NCBI GenBank assembly: GCA_030834165.1
Contig: JAURFU010000011.1
Span: 1 to 43,288 of the forward strand
Source: Verrucomicrobiota bacterium
Lineage (GTDB): Bacteria; Verrucomicrobiota; Verrucomicrobiia; Opitutales; UBA953
Reading direction: 5' to 3'
Length of the DNA: 43,288 nt
Under the pieces are notes generated by a model that was given only the letters and a program-made list of their open reading frames with translations, was not told the origin of the DNA and did no database searches. Position numbers and translations under genes: made by a program. Shown one piece after another: positions 25,340-34,848 of the stretch (the stretch's first letter is position 1; every line of letters starts with the position of its first letter).

Positions 25340-26917
25340 TTAGGAATGGCGGAAGAGAGTGAGCCCGGGATCAGGAGAATCCTGTCGGGAAATCGCCCCG
25401 GGGTTGGCGGAAACGTGCAGAAGGACTTTGAACACCAATTCCTCCCGTCCCTCAAGCGCAATTTCCTCGCAAACCTGACGTGCCGAGAGCCATTGGCCCT
25501 TCGCTTTGGCCAAGGCGGCCAAGGCGGAGGCGCGGATCTTCAGGGTCTCGGAGGCGGCCTTCTTGCCCGCTTCCACGCCGGGTTGGTGGTAGGCGTTGAT
25601 GCCGAGGAGGTTGGCGTACAGGCCTACGGCGCGTTCGAAAAGGGCGATGAGCATGCCGATGGAATGGGCGTCCACCTGTCGCAGGGTGATCGTGAGGTTG
25701 GCCCGACCGCTGCCCGAAAGGGCGTCGCGGGTGCCCAGCAGGAAGGCCTGCAGGTAGTCTCCCGAAGTCACGCCGGGCTCGACTTCCGGGGAGGGGCCTT
25801 CGCGGTCCTTGAGTACCTCGATGAAGACGGCGAAAAAGTTATTCACACCGTCGCGGAGCTGCTGCACGTAGGCGTGCTGGTCGGTCGAGCCTTTGTTGCC
25901 ATAGACGGTCAGGCCTTGGAAGACCTGACGACCCTGCAGATCGTGTTCCTTGCCGAGGGATTCCATGACGAGCTGCTGGAGGTAGCGGGAGAACAGCAGG
26001 AGGCGGTCCTTATAGGGGAGCACCACCATGGCCTTCGTGCCGCGGCCTTCGGTGAGATGATGCCACGCCAGCGCCATCGCGGCGGCGGGGTTGCGGGCGG
26101 CGTCCGGGACGCGCGTGAGCACGTCCATCTCGCGGGCGCCGGCGAGCAGGCCGCGGATATCAAGGCCTTGCAGGGCGGCCGGGAGGAGGCCGACCGGGCC
26201 GATCTCGCTGGTGCGTCCGCCGACCCAATCCCACATCGGGAAGCGGGCGAGCCACTTCTCGGCGACGGCGACCTGGTCGAGCTGGCTGCCTTCGCCCGTC
26301 ACCGCGACGGCGTGGGCGGCGAAGGACAGGCCTGCCTGCTTCCAACGGAGCGCGGCTTCGATCTGGCCGTTGCGGGGCTCCGGCGTGCTGCCGGACTTGG
26401 AGGTGACGACCACGAGGGTGGTGCCGAGCCGGCCGCCGAGCGCGTCGAAGACGCGGTCGATGCCGTCGGGGTCGGTGTTGTCGATGAAGTGGACCCGGAG
26501 CTTGTCGGCCTTGGTGCCCAGGGCGTCGGCCACGAACTGCGGGCCGAGGGCGGAGCCGCCGATGCCGATGCAGAGGAGGTCGGTGAACTTGCCGGCGGCG
26601 CCTCTGACCTGGCCGCCGTGCACCTGCGCGGCGAAGCCGGCGATGGCGTCCACGGCCGCTTTCACGTCGGCGGCGATCTTGGCGTCCGGCGCGAGTTCCG
26701 GGGCGCGCAGCCAGTAGTGGCCGACCATGCGCTTCTCGTCCGGATTGGCGATGGCGCCTTTCTCCAGCGCGGCCATGTCGGCGAACGCCTTGGCGACGGC
26801 CGGAGCCATCTTCTCGGCGAACCCCGCGGGGGCGGGCGCGCGGCTGAAGTCGAGCGAGACGCCGAGTTCAGGGAAGTTCAGGAGCTGATGACGGTAGAGG
26901 TCGAAGGAGGAAGCCAC
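25340..26917 (-). CDS. pgi: Glucose-6-phosphate isomerase
   Basis: Interconverts glucose 6-phosphate and fructose 6-phosphate. 525 residues if the GTG at 26915-26917 is used. An ATG at 26992 is in frame but lies in the ilvD terminator hairpin, so the GTG start is preferred. Two SIS domains are seen: IGIGGSALG at about 117-125, SKSGSTPE at 173-180, and the signature [18 protein letters not shown] with the catalytic His. The form resembles the cyanobacterial/chlamydial enzyme rather than that of E. coli. First gene of the eight-gene operon reaching to 20354. Confidence 0.94.
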   Translation of the reverse strand: MASSFDLYRHQLLNFPELGVSLDFSRAPAPAGFAEKMAPAVAKAFADMAALEKGAIANPDEKRMVGHYWLRAPELAPDAKIAADVKAAVDAIAGFAAQVHGGQVRGAAGKFTDLLCIGIGGSALGPQFVADALGTKADKLRVHFIDNTDPDGIDRVFDALGGRLGTTLVVVTSKSGSTPEPRNGQIEAALRWKQAGLSFAAHAVAVTGEGSQLDQVAVAEKWLARFPMWDWVGGRTSEIGPVGLLPAALQGLDIRGLLAGAREMDVLTRVPDAARNPAAAMALAWHHLTEGRGTKAMVVLPYKDRLLLFSRYLQQLVMESLGKEHDLQGRQVFQGLTVYGNKGSTDQHAYVQQLRDGVNNFFAVFIEVLKDREGPSPEVEPGVTSGDYLQAFLLGTRDALSGSGRANLTITLRQVDAHSIGMLIALFERAVGLYANLLGINAYHQPGVEAGKKAASETLKIRASALAALAKAKGQWLSARQVCEEIALEGREELVFKVLLHVSANPGAISRQDSPDPGLTLFRHS

Positions 26918-26956
26918 GATACGCCGACACTCTCCCGCCGACGGCAAGCTTGCAAC

Positions 26957-26989
26957 AAAAAGGGCGGAACGCCGAGGCGTCCGCCCTTT
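26957..26989 (-). terminator. Intrinsic terminator after ilvD
   Basis: Long inverted repeat, AAAGGGCGG pairing with CCGCCCTTT and an inner ACGCC/GGCGT with one unpaired A. On the minus strand it is followed by TT and G, giving TTTTTG. It lies 22 bases after the ilvD stop at 27011, before the pgi GTG. Confidence 0.8.
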
Positions 26990-27010
26990 CATTTCCGCTC
27001 AGGAGAGGCC

Positions 27011-28699
27011 TCAGTCGCCGTCGGTGATGGCGCCTTCGGAAGCCGACTTCACCTGCTTGGCGTATTTGGCGAGCACGCCGCGCTTCTCCTTGCAGGGCGA
27101 GGGCTTCCATTCCTTCAGGCGTCGGGCGATCTCTTCGGACGGGAGGTCGAGGTTGAGCTCGTTCTTCACCGCGTCGATGTGGATGCGGTCGCCGTTCTTG
27201 ACGATGGCGAGCGGGCCGCCGGAGGCGGCCTCAGGCGAGACGTGGCCGACGACGAAGCCGTGGCTGCCGCCGGAGAAGCGTCCGTCGGTGATGAGCGCCA
27301 CGGTCTTGCCCATGCCCTTGCCCATGACGGCGCTCGTGGGTCCGAGCATCTCGCGCATGCCGGGGCCGCCCTTCGGCCCTTCGTTGCGGATGACGATGAC
27401 GTGCCCGTCCTTGACCTCGCCGTCGAGGATGCCGCGGAGGGAGGCCTCCTCGGATTCATAGACGATGGCGTGTCCGGTGAAGGAACTGCCTTCCTTGCCG
27501 GTGATCTTGGCGAGCGCGCCGTCCGGGGCGAGGTTGCCGCGGAGGACGCGGAGGTGGCTGTCGGCCTTGATCGGATTGCTCATCGGACGCACCACGTCCT
27601 GGTCGGCCGAGTAGGCGCCGACGTTCGCGAGGTTCTCGGCGACGGTCTTGCCGGTGACCGTCAGGCAGTCGCCATGGAGCAGGCCGGCGTCGAGCAGCAT
27701 CTTGAGCAACGGCTGGAGCCCGCCGATGCGCGCGAAGTGGGCCATGTTGTACTTGCCGCTCGGCTTGAGGTCGGCGAGCACCGGGACCTTGCGGCCGACG
27801 CGCTCGAAGTCCTCGAGGGTGATCTTGATGCCGGCCGAGTGGCCGATCGCGATGAGGTGCAGCACGGCGTTGGTCGAGCCGCCGAGGGCGATCACGGTGA
27901 CGATCGCGTTCTCGATGGACTTCTTGGAGATGATGTCCGACGGACGGATGTTCTTCTTGAGGAGTTCGAGCACGGCCTGGCTGGCGCGTTCGCAGTCCTT
28001 CAGCTTGTCCTTGGAGTTGGCGAGCTGCGCGGAGCTGTCCGGCAGGCTGAGGCCCATCGCCTCGATGGCCGAAGCCATGGTGTTGGCGGTGTACATGCCG
28101 CCGCAGGAGCCTTCGCCGGGGATCGAGCACTTCTCGATCTCCTTGAGCTCGGCGTCGTCGATCTGCTTGGCGGCGTGCTGGCCGACGGCTTCGAAGACGG
28201 TGACGATGTCGGCGGCCTTGCCCTTATGCAGGCCGGGGACGATGGTCCCGCCGTAGACGAAGACGGACGGGCGGTTGAGGCGGGCCATGGCCATCACGCA
28301 GCCGGGCATGTTCTTGTCGCAGCCGCCGATGGTCACCAGGCCGTCGAAGCCTTCGGCGCCGGTGACGGCCTCGATCGAGTCGGCGATGATCTCACGGGAG
28401 ACGAGCGAGTAGCGCATGCCCGGGGTGCCCATCGAGATGCCGTCGGAGACGGTGATCGTGCCGAAAATGACCGCTTTCCCGCCGGCGGCGTCCGCGCCCT
28501 TGGCGGCTTCGGCGGCCAGGCGGTCGATGTGCATGTTGCACGGGGTCACCATCGACCAGGTCGAGGCGATGCCGACGACTGGTTTCTGGAAGTCGGCGTC
28601 ATCGAAGCCGACGGCACGCAGCATCGCTCGGCTGGGGGCTCGGTCGGGTCCGTCCACGACGATGGCGGAGTGTTGGCGGCAGTGGTTGGCGTCGGTCAT
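27011..28699 (-). CDS. ilvD: Dihydroxy-acid dehydratase
   Basis: Dehydrates 2,3-dihydroxy acids to 2-keto acids in valine, leucine and isoleucine synthesis. 562 residues. Iron-sulfur ligands are Cys54 (TPCNMHID), Cys127 (GGCDKNMPGC) and Cys199 (GEGSCGGMYTANTM). Other motifs are SDGISMGTPGM and GSTNAVLHL. The start ATG is at 28697-28699. Single gene divergent from scpB across 122 bases; it has its own terminator. Related sugar-acid dehydratases exist (Edd), but the motifs favour IlvD. Confidence 0.96.
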   Translation of the reverse strand: MTDANHCRQHSAIVVDGPDRAPSRAMLRAVGFDDADFQKPVVGIASTWSMVTPCNMHIDRLAAEAAKGADAAGGKAVIFGTITVSDGISMGTPGMRYSLVSREIIADSIEAVTGAEGFDGLVTIGGCDKNMPGCVMAMARLNRPSVFVYGGTIVPGLHKGKAADIVTVFEAVGQHAAKQIDDAELKEIEKCSIPGEGSCGGMYTANTMASAIEAMGLSLPDSSAQLANSKDKLKDCERASQAVLELLKKNIRPSDIISKKSIENAIVTVIALGGSTNAVLHLIAIGHSAGIKITLEDFERVGRKVPVLADLKPSGKYNMAHFARIGGLQPLLKMLLDAGLLHGDCLTVTGKTVAENLANVGAYSADQDVVRPMSNPIKADSHLRVLRGNLAPDGALAKITGKEGSSFTGHAIVYESEEASLRGILDGEVKDGHVIVIRNEGPKGGPGMREMLGPTSAVMGKGMGKTVALITDGRFSGGSHGFVVGHVSPEAASGGPLAIVKNGDRIHIDAVKNELNLDLPSEEIARRLKEWKPSPCKEKRGVLAKYAKQVKSASEGAITDGD

Positions 28700-28821
28700 G
28701 ATGGGTGTGAAAAGTCTGCGGTTGTCAGGGGATGGGCGCCCCCTAGATAAGAGGGCAGGGAGCCGGACACTGAACCGCCCTAACGCTTCCTTACAATCCG
28801 ATTTAAGACTCCCTCCGTCCC

Positions 28822-29607
28822 GTGGAATTCAATCTCAAGAAAATCATCAAGGCGCTCCTGTTCTCGACCTCCGAGTCGGTGTCCATCAAGGACATCCAGA
28901 AGGTCGTCCAGCGTTACCATGCCCAAGCCGCCGCCGAGAAGCAGCCCGACCTGCTGGAAGCCGCCGGCGAAGCGACCGTCCTCCCTGCGGGACCGCCCGT
29001 CCAGGAGGTCATCCAGGACATCATCGACCAGGTCCCGACCTTGCTCACGGCGACCCAGATCCGCGAAGCCGTCGACGCCCTCGAGGCCGAGATGCGCGAC
29101 GCCAACGACGCCTGCCGCATCCTCCAGGGGCCGGAAGGTTTCCGCCTCGTCATCTCCCCCGCCTACGCCGATTGGGTCCGCCTCCTCCGCGGCGAGCCCC
29201 GCCCCCAGCGCCTCAGCCCGGCTTCGCTCGAGACGCTCTCCATCGTCGCCTATCGCCAGCCGGTGACGCGTTCCGAGATGGAAGCCATCCGCGGCGTCTC
29301 CGTCGACAGCGCGCTGACCCGTCTCCTCGAACTCGAACTCGTCGCCGTCACGGGCCGCGCCGACCTGCCGGGTCGTCCGCTGCAATACGGCACCACCGAT
29401 AAGTTCCTTGATTTCACCGGTCTGCGTTCCCTGGGCGAACTCCCCGCTTCCGACGTGCTCTCGCCCGCGCAGATCTCCGAGTGGATCACCCGCGCCACGA
29501 CGCCCGTCGAGGTCGGCGACGCCGAGGTCGGCCTGCCGCTCGAAGACCAGTCCTCCGCCGCCGTCGCGACCGAGGCTCCCCCTGAGCCGGAAGCCCCCAG
29601 CGCATGA
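28822..29607 (+). CDS. scpB: Segregation and condensation protein B, with an internal insertion
   Basis: Kleisin-associated winged-helix protein of the SMC-ScpAB chromosome condensation complex. 261 residues with a GTG start at 28822; ordinary ScpB is about 190-200. The N-terminus (FNLKKIIKALLFSTSESVSIKDI) is standard. A stretch of about 45 residues (about 33-78, HAQAAAEKQPDLLEAAGEA and on) is inserted before the first winged helix resumes. The second domain has LSPASLETLSIVAYRQPVTRSEMEAIRGVS, a strong ScpB signature. The C-terminal tail is Ala/Pro/Glu-rich. No scpA is adjacent. It overlaps pheA by four bases. Confidence 0.93.
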   Translation: MEFNLKKIIKALLFSTSESVSIKDIQKVVQRYHAQAAAEKQPDLLEAAGEATVLPAGPPVQEVIQDIIDQVPTLLTATQIREAVDALEAEMRDANDACRILQGPEGFRLVISPAYADWVRLLRGEPRPQRLSPASLETLSIVAYRQPVTRSEMEAIRGVSVDSALTRLLELELVAVTGRADLPGRPLQYGTTDKFLDFTGLRSLGELPASDVLSPAQISEWITRATTPVEVGDAEVGLPLEDQSSAAVATEAPPEPEAPSA

Positions 29608-30671
29608 GCCTGGAAGACCATCGCCGCGAGGTGGACCGCATCGACCGTGAGATCCTCCGGTTGCTCGGCGAACGCCTCCAGGTCGCCCGCGCCATCGGCG
29701 AGGCCAAGCTGAAGTCCGGCGCCCCCGTGTACGCCCCGCAGCGGGAGGAGCAGCTCCTCCGTTCCATCGCCGCGGCTGCTCCGTCGATCCCGGCTTCCGG
29801 CCTCCGCGCCGTCTACCGCGAGATCATCTCCCTTTCCATCGGCGCCCAGATGGCCAAGCCGGTCGCCTACCTCGGACCCGAAGGATCGTTCACCCAGCAG
29901 GCGCAGATCCGCGCCTTCGGCACCAGCGTGCCCTCGCTGCCGCTCCGCGCCATCGGCGACGTCTTCGCCGCGGTCGAATCCGGTGAGGCTTCCTACGGCG
30001 TCGTCCCGGTCGAGAACTCCACCGAGGGCGTCGTGAGCCATTCGCTCGACCTGCTCGCGGAATCCGAACTCAAGGTCGTCGCCCAGGTGACGCTCTCCGT
30101 CGAGCAGTGCCTCGTCGGCCAGGGCCCGCTCGATCAGGTGACCAAGGTGCTTTCGAAGGACATCGCCCTCGCGCAGTGCCGCGGCTGGCTTTCCCGCCAT
30201 CTGCCCGCCGCCGTGCTCGTCGAGACCGACAGCACCGCGGCCGCCGTCGAACTCGTCGCGCGCTCACCCCAAGGCCAGGCGGCCGTCGCTTCCGCCATCG
30301 CCGCCGAGTCGCGCGGCGTGCCCATCCTCGCCCGAGGCATCCAGGACCGCCGCGACAACGCCACGCGTTTCTTCGTCATCGCCAAGTCCGCCAACGCGGT
30401 CGGCGCGCCTGACGAGGTCACCAGCGTCGTCCTGACGCTCAAGCACGAACCCGGCGCCCTGCAGGGAGCGCTCGCGGCCTTCTCGGACCGCGGCATCAAC
30501 CTGATCCGGATCGAATCCCGGCCGAGCCATCGCCGCGCCTGGGAATACCTCTTCTTCATCGACTTCCCGGGCCATTGGGAGACGCCGGCGGTCCAGGCCG
30601 CGGTCGGCGAACTGAAGAAGCGATGTGAAGTGGTGAAATGGCTCGGGAGCTATCCGCAGACCGCCGGATGA
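29604..30671 (+). CDS. pheA: Bifunctional chorismate mutase / prephenate dehydratase
   Basis: Makes phenylpyruvate for phenylalanine synthesis. 355 residues: an AroQ-type chorismate mutase at 1-85 (DHRREVDRIDREILRLLGER), prephenate dehydratase at about 86-262 (VAYLGPEGSFTQQA; catalytic TRFFVI at 254-259) and a C-terminal ACT domain with GALQGALAAFSDRGINLIRIESRP (304-307 ESRP), the phenylalanine-binding feedback site. It overlaps scpB by four bases and the MlaD-like gene by four (ATGA), so three functionally unrelated genes form one operon. Confidence 0.96.
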   Translation: MSLEDHRREVDRIDREILRLLGERLQVARAIGEAKLKSGAPVYAPQREEQLLRSIAAAAPSIPASGLRAVYREIISLSIGAQMAKPVAYLGPEGSFTQQAQIRAFGTSVPSLPLRAIGDVFAAVESGEASYGVVPVENSTEGVVSHSLDLLAESELKVVAQVTLSVEQCLVGQGPLDQVTKVLSKDIALAQCRGWLSRHLPAAVLVETDSTAAAVELVARSPQGQAAVASAIAAESRGVPILARGIQDRRDNATRFFVIAKSANAVGAPDEVTSVVLTLKHEPGALQGALAAFSDRGINLIRIESRPSHRRAWEYLFFIDFPGHWETPAVQAAVGELKKRCEVVKWLGSYPQTAG

Positions 30672-31606
30672 GCCGACGCGCGCTCGGCGGCTTGATGCTG
30701 GCCGTGCTGGTCGCGGGACTGCTGTGGTCCGCCTTCGCCTGGTGGCGGGCTTGGTCCGCCCCGCTCGTCACCCTGGTCTTCCGCCCGCCGTTCTCCGTCG
30801 AGGGCATCGCGACCGGCACGCCCGTCCGCGTGCAGGGCGTCTCCGTCGGCCAGGTCGTCTCCGTCGGCCTGGACCTCGACCAGGACGGACGGCTCCGCCC
30901 GCTCGTCAGCCTCAGCGTCGATCCCGCGGCGCTCGAGGACCGTGGCTTCGCCGAACGTCTCCGCGGCGACCGGCTCGGCGAGGAGGTCGCCCGCGGGCTC
31001 CGGGCGCGCCTCATCACCGTCAATCCGGCCTCCGGTCTGCTGCAGGTCGAATTGCTCTGGGCGGATGGCGCGCCGGCTCCCGCCGCGCCCCTGCGTCGGG
31101 ACGAGGTCCCGCCCCTCGACGAGGCCTTCGGTCGCCGGCTCGAAGGGTTCGTCGACCAGCTCGAGCGCCTGGCCGAAGTTGACCTCGTCGGCCTGGCCGG
31201 CGAACTCGACCGCGACCTCGACCGCTGGCTCGTGACGATCGACCCGGCCCACGCCGCCCGTTTCTCCGCCGACCTCGTGGCGCGTACCGCCGCCGTCCGC
31301 GAAGCCACCGCGGCCGAGGTGCTCGGTGAAAGCGCGCTCCGTTTCGCCGCCGCCTCCCGCCGGCTCCGCGTCGCCGTCGACAAGGCGGAACGCGGGCTCG
31401 ACGACGAGACGCTCGCGCTCCTGCAGGTGCGCCTCGCCGACGCGGCCGCGGCCCTCGCTTCCTTCGGCGCCGCCCTCGAGGGCTCGCAGGCGAGCATGAC
31501 CGCGGCGGCCGGCGATCTCTCCGGGGTCTTCCGCGCTGTCTCCGAGGGCGCCCGGACCTGGAAGAAGAAGGCCGACGGACTGACGACCGAGCCCCGGCCC
31601 CGCTGA
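30668..31606 (+). CDS. MlaD/MCE-family membrane-anchored lipid-transport protein
   Basis: 312 residues from the ATG overlapping the pheA stop. One N-terminal membrane helix (about 7-26) and a periplasmic MCE domain at about 35-130 ([37 protein letters not shown] has the classic MlaD strand pattern), then a long helical region to the end. MCE proteins form rings that carry phospholipids across the periplasm, usually with MlaE permease, MlaF ATPase and MlaB. None of these is in the window, so the partners are elsewhere. Confidence 0.85.
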   Translation: MSRRALGGLMLAVLVAGLLWSAFAWWRAWSAPLVTLVFRPPFSVEGIATGTPVRVQGVSVGQVVSVGLDLDQDGRLRPLVSLSVDPAALEDRGFAERLRGDRLGEEVARGLRARLITVNPASGLLQVELLWADGAPAPAAPLRRDEVPPLDEAFGRRLEGFVDQLERLAEVDLVGLAGELDRDLDRWLVTIDPAHAARFSADLVARTAAVREATAAEVLGESALRFAAASRRLRVAVDKAERGLDDETLALLQVRLADAAAALASFGAALEGSQASMTAAAGDLSGVFRAVSEGARTWKKKADGLTTEPRPR

Positions 31607-31664
31607 GGGAACAGGCTTGCGGCGGACCCCGGGAGCGGGGATAGGTGAGGGGCTTTTACCCGCC

Positions 31665-33167
31665 ATGGCCGACCCGACCGACAAGATGGAATCCATCATC
31701 AACCTGTGCAAACGCCGCGGGTTCGTCTTCCCCTCCTCCGACATCTACGGCGGCTTCAACGGCTTCTTCGACTACGGTCCCCTCGGCGTCGAGCTGAAGA
31801 ACAACATCAAGCAGGCCTGGTGGCAGGATTTCGTGCACCGCCGCGACGACATCGTCGGCCTCGACTCCTCGATCATCCACCACCCGACCACCTGGAAGGC
31901 TTCGGGTCACATCGACAACTTCACCGACCCGCTCGTCGACTGCAAGGAGTCGAAGATGCGCTACCGCGCCGACCAGCTCTTCTTCGCCCCGGTCCGCGTC
32001 GCCGGCGAGGTCATCGGCTACGTCTCCGTCCTCGAGGACGACGGCATGCAGGCCAAGGCCGAGGAGATGGCCAACGAGCTGAAGCGCAAGCTCGCCAAGC
32101 AGGGCGCGCTCGAGCCGGTCGTGCTCAAGGACTACACCGAGGCCAAGCCCGAGGAGCACGCCCTCGTGCCTTCGCCCGCCACGGGCAAGCCGGGTTCGCT
32201 CACGCCGCCCCGCTCGTTCAACATGATGTTCCAGACGTACGTCGGCGCCATGCAGGACGCGTCGGCCACCGCCTACCTCCGCCCGGAGACCGCGCAGGGC
32301 ATCTTCATCAACTTCAAGAACGTCGTCGACACGGGCCGCGTGAAGCTGCCCTTCGGCATCGCCCAGATCGGCAAGGCGTTCCGCAACGAGATCAACCCGC
32401 GCAACTTCATCTTCCGCTCCCGCGAGTTCGAGCAGATGGAGATCGAATACTTCATCTCGCCGGCCTCCGACTGGGCCACCGCCCATAAGGATTGGATCGA
32501 AGGCTGCCTGGCCTGGTTCGAGTCCATCGGCATCCCGCGCGCCAAGCTCTCCCTCTACCCGCACCCGACCGAGAAGCTGGCCCACTATTCGAAGGGCACC
32601 ACGGACATCATGTTCGAGTTCCCCTTCGGCGTCCAGGAGCTCCAGGGCGTCGCCGCCCGCGGCGACTTCGACCTGACCCAGCACAGCGAGGTGTCCGGCC
32701 AGAAGCTCGACTGGTTCGACGAAGCCGCCAAGGCCCGCTACATCCCGCACGTCATCGAGCCTTCCGTCGGCGTCGACCGCGTCTTCCTCGCGCTCCTGAC
32801 CACCGCCTACCATGAGGACGAGGTCGAGGGCGAGAAGCGCGTCGTGCTCCGCCTGCCGGCCCGCGTCGCCCCGTTCAAGGCCGCGATCTTCCCGCTGGTG
32901 AAGAACAAGCCCGAGCTCGTCGAACGCGCCGAGGCCCTCTACCGCCGCCTGAAGAAGCGCCACAACGTCTTCTACGACGCCGCGGGCGCCATCGGCCGCC
33001 GCTACCGTCGCCAGGACGAGATCGGCACGCCTTACGGCATCACCATCGACTTCGACACGATCGAGAAGGGCGCCGGCGTCACGGTCCGCGACCGCGACAC
33101 GCTGGAGCAGGTGCGCATGACCGAGGACGAGGTCGTCCGCTTCCTCGACGACAAGGTCAACGGCTGA
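31665..33167 (+). CDS. glyS: Glycyl-tRNA synthetase, single-chain type
   Basis: Charges tRNA-Gly. 500 residues from the ATG at 31665; the frame opens at 31617 but the upstream stretch is not protein-like. It is the alpha2 class II form seen in eukaryotes, archaea and some bacteria, not the alpha2beta2 GlyQ/GlyS. Motifs: [19 protein letters not shown] at the start, [52 protein letters not shown] and the C-terminal anticodon-binding domain from about residue 400. It follows the MlaD-like gene by 58 bases and its end overlaps the converging MurU-AmgK gene by 11 bases. Confidence 0.95.
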   Translation: MADPTDKMESIINLCKRRGFVFPSSDIYGGFNGFFDYGPLGVELKNNIKQAWWQDFVHRRDDIVGLDSSIIHHPTTWKASGHIDNFTDPLVDCKESKMRYRADQLFFAPVRVAGEVIGYVSVLEDDGMQAKAEEMANELKRKLAKQGALEPVVLKDYTEAKPEEHALVPSPATGKPGSLTPPRSFNMMFQTYVGAMQDASATAYLRPETAQGIFINFKNVVDTGRVKLPFGIAQIGKAFRNEINPRNFIFRSREFEQMEIEYFISPASDWATAHKDWIEGCLAWFESIGIPRAKLSLYPHPTEKLAHYSKGTTDIMFEFPFGVQELQGVAARGDFDLTQHSEVSGQKLDWFDEAAKARYIPHVIEPSVGVDRVFLALLTTAYHEDEVEGEKRVVLRLPARVAPFKAAIFPLVKNKPELVERAEALYRRLKKRHNVFYDAAGAIGRRYRRQDEIGTPYGITIDFDTIEKGAGVTVRDRDTLEQVRMTEDEVVRFLDDKVNG

Positions 33168-34848
33168 CCTTCGCGGGCTCGCCCGCGAGTTCCTCCGCCA
33201 GCCTGGCGAGGCGTCGCTTCCCGCAGAGGGAGGCGGCGACCGTCAGGTTGCGCAGGCCTTGCGGCAGGTGCGCGAGGTATTCCGGGCGGCCTTTCTTGCG
33301 GCCGAGGAAACCGTAGGCGCCGCAGGCCTGCAGGAGGCGCTGCGTCGCGGCGACGTGGAAGAGGTGCGAGAACTCGTCGCTGGAACCCTTCCAGCCGGAG
33401 ACTTCGCGCGCATGGTCTTCGATCTCGATGCGCCAGAGGTCCATGTCAGTCCGCTTGAGGTAAGGGTCGAAGGCGAGCGAGGCGTGGTCGTAGAACATGC
33501 AGCCATGGCGCAGGCCCTGGAGGTCGACGAGCCATGCGGAGCCGTCGCGCACCATGATGTTCTGGGACTGGAAATCGCGGTGGATCGTCACGACGGGCTG
33601 GGCCATGAGCTCCTTGGCGAGCGAGGCCATCTCGTCCGTCACGGCGCGGTCCGGCTTGCGGCCGCCGAGCACGTTGTCCTGGAAGTACTGGCGCTCCCAC
33701 TGGTAGAGGTTCGGCCCGAAGGCTTCCATCAGCTTCGTGCCGGCGGCGGCGAAGGCGTCGACGCCGTTCCGGTGGATGGCGGCGACCTGTTCGAGCGCGG
33801 ACGCGAACGGCGCCCACGGGAACTCGGGCGCCTGCGCGAGGGACCAGAGGTCGGTGTCGCCGAGGTCCTCGAGCACGAGCACGCCTGCGTCCTTTTCCTC
33901 CGCGAGCACCAGCGGGACCTGCGCGCCGACCTGGTCCCGCAGCACGCGGGCGATGTCGCCGTACAGCTGGTTCTCGGGACGCGAGTCGTCGTAGACGCAG
34001 AGCACGGCGGTCTCGCCGGAAGGCTTGCGGAGGCGGTGGAACCTGCGGCCGGAGCCGCCCTTGAGCACTTCGCCGCCGGCGGCGAGCTCGTAGCCGTGGG
34101 CCATGGCCGCGTCGTCCGGCGCGATCGCCCCGCGCACGGGCTTCTCCTGCTCGGCCTTCACGGCCTGATACTCCTCGAGGGTGCCGAGGTCATGCCAGGT
34201 CTCCGACGAATCCAGGAAGCCCTGGATGCTGCCGGGCCGCGCCTGCGTGCGGCGGAGGAAATGTTCGACGAGCGATTCGATCGTCGCGGGCACGCCTTGG
34301 GCGAAGGCCTTCGTGACGACGCAGATGCCGGTGTACTGGTAGGCAGGGTCGGTCTTGCCGAGGCGGTCGCGCAGGTCGGTCACGTCGCCTTCGTCGGTGA
34401 CGCGGACGTTGCGGTTCGGGCCTTGTTCGCGGACGACCAGCGTGGCTTCGCCGCCGTTGGCGCGATGATGGGCCACGGCCGCGACGATGTCGCAGGAGGA
34501 CAGGATGTCGCCGTTCCAGACCACGAGGTCCTGGTCGTCGGGACCGAGCAGGCCGGCGATGTTCGCCAGGCCGCCTCCGGTCTCGAGCAGCACGGGCTCA
34601 TGCACGAGCTTCACTTCGGCGTCGCCGAAGCGTCCGTCCGGGAAGGCCAGCGTCCACGCTTCGGGGCAGTGGTGGGTGTTGATGAGGAAACGGCGCGTGC
34701 CGGCGGCGCGGAGCTTCTCCATCGCCTGGAGGACCATCGGGCGGCCGCCGATCGGGAGCAGGGGCTTCGGGCAGTCTGCGGTGAGCGGACGCAGGCGCGT
34801 GCCGAGGCCGGCTCCGAGGAGGAAGGCGGTGCGGGGGAAATCAGGCAT
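33157..34848 (-). CDS. MurU-type nucleotidyltransferase fused to an AmgK-type sugar kinase
   Basis: 563 residues, two enzymes in one chain. Residues 1-235 are a sugar-1-phosphate nucleotidyltransferase: [25 protein letters not shown] (11-35), LLETGGGLA (88-95) and WNGDIL (Asp114). This matches MurU (N-acetylmuramate 1-phosphate uridylyltransferase) closely. Residues about 240-545 are an aminoglycoside-phosphotransferase-type kinase: Brenner motif HRDFQSQN (His423, Asp425, Asn430) and the metal-binding Asp442 in LVDLQG. That matches AmgK, which phosphorylates N-acetylmuramate and GlcNAc at C1. In Pseudomonas the two are separate neighbouring genes that recycle MurNAc to UDP-MurNAc. Other sugars are possible. 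It overlaps fur by eight bases and glyS by 11. Confidence 0.87.
   Translation of the reverse strand: MPDFPRTAFLLGAGLGTRLRPLTADCPKPLLPIGGRPMVLQAMEKLRAAGTRRFLINTHHCPEAWTLAFPDGRFGDAEVKLVHEPVLLETGGGLANIAGLLGPDDQDLVVWNGDILSSCDIVAAVAHHRANGGEATLVVREQGPNRNVRVTDEGDVTDLRDRLGKTDPAYQYTGICVVTKAFAQGVPATIESLVEHFLRRTQARPGSIQGFLDSSETWHDLGTLEEYQAVKAEQEKPVRGAIAPDDAAMAHGYELAAGGEVLKGGSGRRFHRLRKPSGETAVLCVYDDSRPENQLYGDIARVLRDQVGAQVPLVLAEEKDAGVLVLEDLGDTDLWSLAQAPEFPWAPFASALEQVAAIHRNGVDAFAAAGTKLMEAFGPNLYQWERQYFQDNVLGGRKPDRAVTDEMASLAKELMAQPVVTIHRDFQSQNIMVRDGSAWLVDLQGLRHGCMFYDHASLAFDPYLKRTDMDLWRIEIEDHAREVSGWKGSSDEFSHLFHVAATQRLLQACGAYGFLGRKKGRPEYLAHLPQGLRNLTVAASLCGKRRLARLAEELAGEPAKVSR

Noticed and set aside
26918-26992. 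Upstream ATG of pgi at 26992
   Set aside because: It lies inside the ilvD terminator hairpin, so a transcript from a downstream promoter would not contain it; the GTG at 26917 gives a normal N-terminus.
24281-28750. 1489-codon plus-strand open frame opposite the coiled-coil gene, pgi and ilvD
   Set aside because: Antisense to three well-supported genes and rich in Gly/Val/Asp/Glu/Leu with no motif; explained by codon bias.
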